Source of the DNA: Hyphomicrobiales bacterium
GTDB taxonomy: Bacteria > Pseudomonadota > Alphaproteobacteria > Rhizobiales > Xanthobacteraceae
DNA: 23,420 bases
NCBI GenBank assembly: GCA_023266695.1
Contig: JAHFPO010000015.1
Location: 1-23,420, forward strand
Direction of reading: 5' to 3'
This document shows, piece after piece, positions 15,835 through 21,972 of this stretch. A program made the translations under genes and the position numbers. How positions within the stretch are numbered: the first letter of the stretch is position 1; the number at the start of each line of letters is the position of its first letter. The notes under the pieces are model-generated. The model saw only the letters and a list, made by a program, of their open reading frames with translations. It did not search any database and was not told the origin of the DNA.

Positions 15835-18396
15835 TTACTCGGCGGCCTGCGATCCCACCATGGCGTAAATCGGAAAGGTGCATATGGCGACAGTACCCTG
15901 TCCGGGCTCGAAATCGATGGTGATGCTGCCGCCATGGAGCGCCATCAGGGAACGCACGATCGCCAGGCCGAGGCCGGCGCCGCGATGATGCGATCCCATC
16001 CGATGGGTCTCAAAGCGCTCGAACACGCGTTCCTTCAGCTCGGGCGGGATACCGGGACCCTTGTCGACGATACGGAATACGATCTCATTCGGGCGGCGCT
16101 CGGCCGACAGGATCACCTTCTCGCCCTGAGGCGAAAAGCCTACCGCATTCGACAACAGATTGAACAGGACCTGGCGCACGCGCTTTTCGTCGGCGATGAA
16201 GCTGCCGATGTCGGCGGGCACGCGGAGATCGAGCTTCAACTCCCGCTCGGCGAGCCGGGTCCGCACGCCCTCGGCCGCGGCTTCCACGGCTGAGCGCACG
16301 TCGACCTTGTCGAGATCGAGAATCATGGCGCCGGCATCGATGGTGGCGAGATCGAGGATATCGTTAATGATCGCAAGCAGCGTCGCGCTCGAATCGGTGA
16401 TGTGGCGGACATAATCGCGCTGTTTGTCGTTGAGCGGGCCGATCAGCGGATCGTCCAGGAGCTGGGCGAAGCCGATGATAGTGGTGAGCGGCGAACGCAG
16501 TTCATAGGAGACGTGGCCGACGAAGGCGTTCTTCAGCGCGTCGGCGGCGAGCAGGGCCTCGTTGCGCTCGATCAGCGCACGCTCCACCTTCACGCTGTCG
16601 CTCAGGTCGCGGAAGGTGACAAGCGTCCCGCCGTCGGGCAGCGGCATGGCGGTGCAGTCGAGTATGCTGCCGTCGATGCGCTCGAGCCGCCGGCCGATCG
16701 GCGCGCGCCGCTCGAGGCGGGTGACGGCGAGTTGGATCGCCGCCCACGAATCGACGCTCGCGCCGCCAGCGACCCCCTCCTCGCTTCGATCGCTCCGTTC
16801 ACGCGGCGCACCGAGGAGCGGCCGGCACCAGCCGCCGATCATCTCGATATGGGGACGCTCGGCGAGCGCCTGGGGCGAGAGCTTCCACAGCTCCACGAAG
16901 GCGGGATTGAAGAGTTTCAGGCGCCCGTCGCTGCCGAACACGGCAACGGCTTCCGCGAGCGCGTCGAGCGTCTCGCTCTGGGTGCGGATCAGCGCATTGT
17001 AGCGGCTCTCAAGCTCGATCCGCTCGGTGATGTCGTCGAACAGATAGGTGACTCCGCCTTCGGGATTCGAGTTTGTCACCACGCGCAAGCTGCGGCCGCC
17101 TGGCAAATGCCACCAGTGTTCCTTGGGCTCGAGCGCCCGATAGGCCTCGTGGAGTTGCGCGGTCCAGGCGCGGAAATCCGCTTGCTCCGGAAGTCGCCGC
17201 CGGGCCCGCAACCAATCTAGGACCGCGGAATCGGCGGGCCGTTCGTCGAGGAAGCCCGAATCGAGATCGAACAGCGCGCGGAAGGCGGCGTTGTGGAAGA
17301 CCAGACGTTCGTCGGCGCCGAAAATCGCGACCGCGGTCGCCAGTTGATCGAGCGTGCAGCGATGCGCCGCGACGGCGCGGGAAAGCTCCGCACGCATGGT
17401 CTCGGCCTCGGTGGCCTCGAGGCCGATACCGGCCGTGCCGCTTTTGCTTCCGACTTCGAACACGTCGAGCACGCGCCGGGCGCCCGCGACGATCACAGGA
17501 ACGCGCTTGGCGAATACGCGACCCTCGGCGCGGATATGCGCCGCTTCCGCGCGCGCGGAGCTGTCGAGGAGCTCTAGCCCGCGCCCGACCGCATCCGCTG
17601 GATCGGCTGCCTCGACCGCCGCGGCATAAGCACGATTGGCGAAGGCGAGGCGGCCGTCGGCGTCGCGCACCCAGATCGGTGCCGGTACCGCCTCCAAGAG
17701 GTTTCGCACCTCGCCGACCTCGCCCTCCAGCTTGCGATAGCGTTCGGTGAGAGCGGCGTGCTCGAGCTTGGCTCCGGTGACGTCGCGCAGCCGCAGCACT
17801 GCTGCGCCGCCGATCGGACGGCCTTCGGCCTCGATATGACGGCTACGCGTGGTGACGAGGACGAAAGCGAAGGCTTCCCCGCGCCGGCGCAAGGCTTCGA
17901 CCGCATTCTCGATCGTGCGTGCCCGTTCGGGATCGAGCCAGCTGCCGAAGGCGAGCACGCGGCGGGAAGCGGCCGCGCCGGTGATCGCCGCAGCCTCGCC
18001 GAGGATCAGCGGTTCGGCCTTGGGATCGCGCCACACCACGACCACTTGCGGTTCGGCGAGCATCAAGGCGAGCGCGCGATCGGCTTCCTCGCGCAGGAAG
18101 GCGATTTCGTCCTGCGCATCGGCAAGTCTCGCCGCGGCTTTCACCCGGGTTCGCACCAGCGCGATCGCGGTGGTGGCGGCGAAGACGAGCACGCCGAGCA
18201 TGAGGGCAAGCGTCACGATCTCGTGCCGGTCGAGGGCCAAGAGCGCACGCTGGACCTGATCGATGAGGGTGGGCGCGGCGGCGGCGGGCCACGCACTCAG
18301 GAACAGAGCAAGAAAGGCGGAGATCGCCGCCGGCGCATGGCCGGCGCGTCGTTTTGCGCCCAAACCAGCCTCGCCCGTCCCGCCCCGTTCCGGCAT
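15835..18396 (-). CDS. divL: DivL-type PAS sensor pseudo-histidine kinase (Tyr at phospho-acceptor site)
   Basis: 853-aa membrane protein. Hydrophobic segments are at residues 23-41 and 60-81. A coiled linker and about four PAS-like units follow (near 100-190, 235-335, 347-455 and 478-600), then a HisKA dimerisation domain (about 610-675) and an ATPase domain. The ATPase boxes are intact: NLLSNAVGFSP, VDKGPGIPPELKERVFERF and RGAGLGLAIVRSLMALHGG. The H-box reads FVGHVSYELRSPLTTIIGF, so the usual His is Tyr631 (TAT, bases 16506-16504). This is the hallmark of Caulobacter DivL, which binds DivK-P and controls CckA and hence CtrA. The start is uncertain: the ATG at 18396 is preferred, but a TTG at 18489 is in frame and neither has a clear ribosome binding site. 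Confidence 0.83.
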   Translation of the reverse strand: MPERGGTGEAGLGAKRRAGHAPAAISAFLALFLSAWPAAAAPTLIDQVQRALLALDRHEIVTLALMLGVLVFAATTAIALVRTRVKAAARLADAQDEIAFLREEADRALALMLAEPQVVVVWRDPKAEPLILGEAAAITGAAASRRVLAFGSWLDPERARTIENAVEALRRRGEAFAFVLVTTRSRHIEAEGRPIGGAAVLRLRDVTGAKLEHAALTERYRKLEGEVGEVRNLLEAVPAPIWVRDADGRLAFANRAYAAAVEAADPADAVGRGLELLDSSARAEAAHIRAEGRVFAKRVPVIVAGARRVLDVFEVGSKSGTAGIGLEATEAETMRAELSRAVAAHRCTLDQLATAVAIFGADERLVFHNAAFRALFDLDSGFLDERPADSAVLDWLRARRRLPEQADFRAWTAQLHEAYRALEPKEHWWHLPGGRSLRVVTNSNPEGGVTYLFDDITERIELESRYNALIRTQSETLDALAEAVAVFGSDGRLKLFNPAFVELWKLSPQALAERPHIEMIGGWCRPLLGAPRERSDRSEEGVAGGASVDSWAAIQLAVTRLERRAPIGRRLERIDGSILDCTAMPLPDGGTLVTFRDLSDSVKVERALIERNEALLAADALKNAFVGHVSYELRSPLTTIIGFAQLLDDPLIGPLNDKQRDYVRHITDSSATLLAIINDILDLATIDAGAMILDLDKVDVRSAVEAAAEGVRTRLAERELKLDLRVPADIGSFIADEKRVRQVLFNLLSNAVGFSPQGEKVILSAERRPNEIVFRIVDKGPGIPPELKERVFERFETHRMGSHHRGAGLGLAIVRSLMALHGGSITIDFEPGQGTVAICTFPIYAMVGSQAAE

Positions 18397-18431
18397 GCCG
18401 TGATCCACGCTCGTTGTCTGGTGCCGCCCAC

Positions 18432-18483
18432 GAATCGCAAAGACTCTACCCCCGAGCGGACTCGCGGTAGAAGAGGGTGAGTC
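18432..18483. promoter_or_regulatory. Cluster of four GANTC (CcrM) sites upstream of divL
   Basis: GAATC at 18432-18436, GACTC at 18442-18446, GACTC at 18459-18463 and GAGTC at 18479-18483. GANTC is the target of the cell-cycle methyltransferase CcrM in alphaproteobacteria. On the minus strand a CTTGAC hexamer (18490-18485) lies just beyond the cluster and could be a -35 box, but I see no convincing -10. Confidence 0.5.
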
Positions 18484-18563
18484 CGTCAAGCCTCGATCGA
18501 GACGACGGCGGCGGCAAAGCGGATACTGGCGTTGAGGATCGGTTGGCCTTGACCCCGGGGTAA

Positions 18564-18589
18564 GCCGGGCGCGCAGACGCCAGCCCGGC
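18564..18589 (-). terminator. Hairpin just after cysK, possible terminator
   Basis: Perfect 7-bp stem GCCGGGC (18564-18570) with GCCCGGC (18583-18589), with a 12-nt loop, 2 nt after the cysK stop. It has only two T residues after the stem on the minus strand, so it is a weak intrinsic terminator at best. Confidence 0.4.
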
Positions 18590-18591
18590 CT

Positions 18592-19587
18592 TCAGAGGCC
18601 CTCGAACAGCGCCGTCGACAGATAGCGCTCGGCAAAAGAAGGCACGATCACGACGATGTTCTTGCCGGCGTTTTCGGGGCGGATTCCGACCTCGAAAGCG
18701 GCGGCTATGGCCGCGCCCGAAGAGATGCCGACCGGTATGCCTTCATAGCGGGCGACCTCGCGGGCAGTCTCGAAGGCGGTCTGGTTGCCGACGGTGACGA
18801 CCTCGTCGACCACCGAACGGTCAAGCACCTCGGGCACGAACCCCGCGCCGATGCCCTGGATCTTGTGCGGACCCGGCTGGCCGCCGGAGAGCACGGGACT
18901 GTCCTCGGGCTCCACCGCCACGATCCTGAGCGAGGGCTTGCGCGGCTTCAGCACCTGTCCGACCCCGGTGATGGTGCCGCCGGTGCCGACCCCGCTCACG
19001 AACACGTCGATGGCGCCGCCGGTATCGTTCCAGATCTCCTCGGCCGTGGTGCGGCGATGGATTTCCGGATTGGCCGGATTCTTGAACTGCTGCGGCATCG
19101 CCGCCTTGGGCAGTTCGCCGATCAATTCCTCGGCCTTGGCGACGGCGCCGCGCATGCCCTTGGCGGGATCGGTGAGCACCAGTTCGGCGCCCAAGAGCGC
19201 CAGCATCTTCCTCCGCTCGAGCGACATCGACTCGGGCATGACCAGGATCAGCCGGTAGTCGCGGGCGGCGGCGACGAAGGCGAGCGCGATACCGGTATTG
19301 CCCGAGGTCGGCTCGACCAGCACGGTGTCCTTGTCGAGCGCGCCCGCCGCCTCCATGGCGTCGATCATGGAGACACCGATGCGATCCTTGACGCTGCCGA
19401 TGGGATTGAAGAATTCGAGCTTGGCGAGGATGTGGGCCTTGACCCCGCGCATTTTGGGCAGGCGGTGGAGCCGCACGATCGGCGTGTCGCCGATGGTCTC
19501 GGTGATGGAGTCGAAGATTCGCCCGCGTCCCGGCTCGCGTACCGACGCGGCGGCGGTCGTTGGAGTCTTGCGCACCGGGTCAGCCAT
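18592..19587 (-). CDS. cysK: Cysteine synthase A (O-acetylserine sulfhydrylase)
   Basis: 331-aa PLP enzyme that makes L-cysteine from O-acetylserine and sulfide. The PLP Lys is Lys67 in NPIGSVKDRIG. The substrate loop PTSGNTGIALAF, the phosphate-binding GTGGTITGVG and SSGAAIAAAFE are intact, as is IQGIGAGFVPEVLD. An N-terminal extension of about 20 residues (Thr/Ala/Arg rich) precedes the usual start at IFDSITETIGDTP. The ATG at 19587 has CGGAGA about 7 nt upstream. It lies 96 nt downstream of the Rrf2 regulator, with a palindrome between them, which suggests separate or additional control. Confidence 0.95.
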   Translation of the reverse strand: MADPVRKTPTTAAASVREPGRGRIFDSITETIGDTPIVRLHRLPKMRGVKAHILAKLEFFNPIGSVKDRIGVSMIDAMEAAGALDKDTVLVEPTSGNTGIALAFVAAARDYRLILVMPESMSLERRKMLALLGAELVLTDPAKGMRGAVAKAEELIGELPKAAMPQQFKNPANPEIHRRTTAEEIWNDTGGAIDVFVSGVGTGGTITGVGQVLKPRKPSLRIVAVEPEDSPVLSGGQPGPHKIQGIGAGFVPEVLDRSVVDEVVTVGNQTAFETAREVARYEGIPVGISSGAAIAAAFEVGIRPENAGKNIVVIVPSFAERYLSTALFEGL

Positions 19588-19683
19588 GGCAGTCTCCGAA
19601 AATCCGACCGTAAATCCTGTGGTTCAGGGGCGGCCCTAGCAGATTCACCGATCTAAGTCGACTTTATCGGCAAATTACCAACT
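19588..19683 (-). promoter_or_regulatory. rrf2-cysK intergenic region with an inverted repeat
   Basis: The gap is AT-richer than its surroundings. It contains the perfect 10-bp palindrome AAGTCGACTT (19655-19664), flanked by the arms CCGAT (19648-19652) and ATCGG (19666-19670), which are offset by one base. The 23-bp unit is a good candidate operator or 5'-leader hairpin for cysK. No convincing promoter hexamers were identified. Confidence 0.45.
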
Positions 19684-20121
19684 TTAGATGTTGAAATCGG
19701 GACCGGCGATCTGCTCGGCCAGGCCGGATCGTTCAGCGTGCTGGCACAGACGATCGATGGTGACGGCGGCGAGCGCAGTCTCGAAGCTCTTCTCGGCCTC
19801 GGCCACCGCAGGCGAGATCACGCGGATGACCAGCGGCGGCACCTGGTCCTCGTGCTCGTCGGCCGCCTCGGCGATCCGCACGATCTCGGCGACCGATATG
19901 CGCCGCCGTTCGCGCGCTAGCTCATAGCCGCCGCGCGGACCACGCACGCCCTTGAGGATTCCGGCGTGCACCAGCGCCTGCAGCACCGGCTCGAGATGAC
20001 GCGGCGGCAGGCCGTGACGCTCGGCAAGCGCTTTGGCGGCGACCGGCTGGCCGCGGGCATGGATCGCCACATCGACGACCGCGGCTACGGCCAAGAGGCT
20101 CTTGTCGGACAGTCGCGCCAC
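19684..20121 (-). CDS. Rrf2-family transcriptional regulator
   Basis: 145-aa winged-helix DNA-binding protein. The N-terminus LSDKSLLAVAAVVDVA, then AKALAERHGLPPRHLEPVLQALVHAGILKGVRGPRGGYELAR, is the Rrf2 wing-helix core, and the dimerisation helix contains EKSFETAL. The only cysteine is Cys126 near the C-terminus, so the three-Cys set of IscR and NsrR is missing and an iron-sulfur cluster is unlikely. That places it nearer to CymR-type members, which sense cysteine status through CysK in Firmicutes. The adjacent cysK fits, but the role is inferred. The GTG at 20121 has GAGG upstream and leaves 7 nt after dut. A longer start at 20196 would overlap dut by 68 nt. Confidence 0.87.
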   Translation of the reverse strand: MARLSDKSLLAVAAVVDVAIHARGQPVAAKALAERHGLPPRHLEPVLQALVHAGILKGVRGPRGGYELARERRRISVAEIVRIAEAADEHEDQVPPLVIRVISPAVAEAEKSFETALAAVTIDRLCQHAERSGLAEQIAGPDFNI

Positions 20122-20128
20122 GCTTGCC

Positions 20129-20605
20129 TCACCCGGTTCCGGTACCGCGTGCAAGGCCGGTCGAGCCGAAGCCGCCATCCCCGCGCGCGGTCGCATCGAG
20201 CGAATGAACTTGGCGGAGCGTCACGCGCGCGACCGGAGCGAAGACGATTTGCGCGATCCGCATGCCGCGCGGGATCGCGAACGGCTCCGCCCCCAGATTG
20301 ACGAGTACAACGAGGATTTCCCCGCGATAGTCGGAATCGATCGTGCCGGGCGCATTGAGCACGGTGACGGCGTTCTTCAACGCGAGACCCGAGCGCGGCC
20401 GCACCTGACCCTCGAATCCCGGCGGAATGGCAAACACAAGACCGGTCGGGATCGCCGCCCACTCGCCCGGTTTGAGCACGACCGGTTTTCCCTCCGGCAC
20501 AGCGGCGCAAAGATCGAGCCCCGCCGCTTCCGCACTGGCATAGGCGGGCAGCACCAGGCCGGCGGCGTGCGGAAGCTGCAGGCAGGAAACGGCGAGCGCC
20601 TTCAT
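20129..20605 (-). CDS. dut: Deoxyuridine 5'-triphosphate nucleotidohydrolase (dUTPase)
   Basis: 158-aa trimeric enzyme that splits dUTP to dUMP and pyrophosphate, keeping uracil out of DNA and feeding dTMP synthesis. All five motifs are present: AAGLDLCA (27-34), RPRSGLA (69-75), NAPGTIDSDYRGEI with catalytic Asp90, RIAQIVFAPV, and the C-terminal arm RGDGGFGSTG (141-150). The ATG overlaps the coaBC stop (ATGA at 20602-20605), with GGGAG upstream. coaBC-dut adjacency is widespread in Proteobacteria. Confidence 0.97.
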   Translation of the reverse strand: MKALAVSCLQLPHAAGLVLPAYASAEAAGLDLCAAVPEGKPVVLKPGEWAAIPTGLVFAIPPGFEGQVRPRSGLALKNAVTVLNAPGTIDSDYRGEILVVLVNLGAEPFAIPRGMRIAQIVFAPVARVTLRQVHSLDATARGDGGFGSTGLARGTGTG

Positions 20606-21828
20606 TTGCGCGCTCCCGCTCCATTGAGCGCGGCGGCGATTCTACGCACCAGCCCGTCGGCGATCGCTTGCTTGGTCTGGGTCGGCCAGGATTCGACGCC
20701 TTCGGCGGTGACGAAATGAATGGTGTTCTTCATCCCGCCCAGCACGCCCGAGGCGGGCGAGATATCATTGGCGAGAATCCAGTCGCAGCCCTTGGCCCGC
20801 AGCTTGGCCCGCGCATGGTCGACGATCTTTTCGGTCTCGGCGGCGAAGCCGATGACCAGGCGGGGACGGCGCTTGTGGCGGGCGAGCGTCGCGAGTACGT
20901 CGGGATTGTCGACAAGCGTGAGGGTAGGGGGCTTGCCGGGTGTTTTCTTGAGTTTCTCGCGCGCTTCTTCCGCCACGTGCCAGTCGGCGACGGCGGCGGC
21001 GCACACCGCCGCATCGACCGGAAGTGCCGCCTCCGCCGCCGCCAGCATCTGCGAGGCGGTCTCTACATGGACGGTCTTGACGCCGGCGGGATCGGGAAGC
21101 TCGACCGGTCCCGATACCAGCACCACCTCGGCGCCCGCCGCGGCAGCCGCGCGCGCGACCGCATGACCCTGGCGGCCCGAGGAGCGGTTGGAGAGAAACC
21201 GCACCGGATCGATCGGCTCGTGGGTGGGACCCGAGGTCACCAGCACGCGCTTTCCGGAAAGCGCGTGGCGATCGGGGAGCGCGGAGAGCGAAGCCTCGAT
21301 CGCGGCGATGATCTCGTCGGGCTCGGCCATGCGGCCTGGTCCTGCCTCGCCGCGCTCGGCCATCGCGCCTTCGTTCGGTCCGATCGCCTCGATGCCGTCG
21401 GCGGTCACGCGGGCGAAATTACGCTGCGTCGCCGGATGCTCCCACATCGCCGGGTTCATCGCCGGCGCGATCAGCACGCGCTTGTCGGTCGCCATCAGCA
21501 CGGTCGAGGCAAGATCGTCGGCATGGCCGCCCGCCATCTTGGCGATCAAGTCGGCGGTCGCCGGCGCCACCACGACGAGATCGGGTTCGCGGGCAAGGCG
21601 GATATGGCTGACGTCGAACTCGCCGGCGGGATCGAAGAGATCGGTGAAGGCGCGCTCGCCCGCGAGCGCACCGACCGAGAGGGGGGTGATGAATTCCTGC
21701 CCCGCGCGGGTCATGATGACGCGCACGGTCGCTCCGCGATCCTTGAGGCGGCGGATCAGTTCCAGGCTTTTGTAGGCGGCAATGCCGCCGCCGATCACCA
21801 GGAGAACGCGTTTGCCTTCGAGCGCCAT
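20602..21828 (-). CDS. coaBC: Bifunctional phosphopantothenoylcysteine decarboxylase / phosphopantothenate-cysteine ligase
   Basis: 408-aa coenzyme A biosynthesis enzyme. The N-terminal flavin-dependent decarboxylase half (1 to about 185) has the catalytic His75 in FDVSHIRLAR, the FMN region VVVAPATADLIAKMA and the PAMNPAMW motif. The C-terminal ligase half has LVTSGPTHEPIDPVRFLSNRSSG, VIGFAAETEK, ANDIS and PTQTKQAIAD with the conserved Lys. The decarboxylase half contains no cysteine at all. The residue equivalent to E. coli Cys158 (ACGD before GPGRM) reads AERGE before AGPGRM. From memory this is common in related alphaproteobacteria. The ATG at 21828 has a weak ribosome binding site and opens the coaBC-dut-rrf2 run. 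Confidence 0.95.
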   Translation of the reverse strand: MALEGKRVLLVIGGGIAAYKSLELIRRLKDRGATVRVIMTRAGQEFITPLSVGALAGERAFTDLFDPAGEFDVSHIRLAREPDLVVVAPATADLIAKMAGGHADDLASTVLMATDKRVLIAPAMNPAMWEHPATQRNFARVTADGIEAIGPNEGAMAERGEAGPGRMAEPDEIIAAIEASLSALPDRHALSGKRVLVTSGPTHEPIDPVRFLSNRSSGRQGHAVARAAAAAGAEVVLVSGPVELPDPAGVKTVHVETASQMLAAAEAALPVDAAVCAAAVADWHVAEEAREKLKKTPGKPPTLTLVDNPDVLATLARHKRRPRLVIGFAAETEKIVDHARAKLRAKGCDWILANDISPASGVLGGMKNTIHFVTAEGVESWPTQTKQAIADGLVRRIAAALNGAGARK

Positions 21829-21972
21829 GGCCGAGCCTTGGCCGGGTCTGGACTTATTACTGTAAGGCCCGGCCGGTAATTATCAGGACTTTACTGTACA
21901 ATTAGCACATTTTACGGCAACCCCACCAATTCCCTGCCGGTCCTAGGCTAATGATTTCCGGGGGATTTCCCG
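21829..21972 (-). promoter_or_regulatory. ubiB-coaBC intergenic region with TTAC/GTAA repeats
   Basis: 144 bp without a gene, clearly AT-richer than the genes around it. It contains TTACTGTAA (21857-21865), TTACTGTAC (21891-21899) and a weaker TTACGGCAA (21912-21920), plus an inverted repeat ATTAC (21856-21860) / GTAAT (21876-21880). On the minus strand TTGCCG (21919-21914) followed after 16 nt by TACAGT (21897-21892) could be a promoter for coaBC and would overlap one repeat. The hairpin arms CGGCA (21915-21919) and TGCCG (21935-21939) could end ubiB. All of these are pattern calls. Confidence 0.45.

Larger units (their letters stand above)
18397..18591. other. Intergenic region between cysK and divL
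   Basis: 195 bp without a supported gene. Near cysK it holds a hairpin and the 10-bp palindrome ACCCCGGGGT (18552-18561). Near divL it holds the GANTC cluster. The part 18397-18489 is in frame with divL and would be coding if the TTG start were real. No CtrA-type TTAA pair was seen. Confidence 0.6.

Noticed and set aside
18397..18489. DivL start at the TTG at 18489
   Set aside because: Rare start codon, no ribosome binding site, and the added 31 residues have no family look. The region better fits a promoter with the GANTC cluster. Kept as an open alternative.
20668..21879. A 403-codon plus-strand frame opposite coaBC
   Set aside because: Antisense to a full CoaBC with all motifs; Gly/Arg/His-rich composition is that of a shadow.
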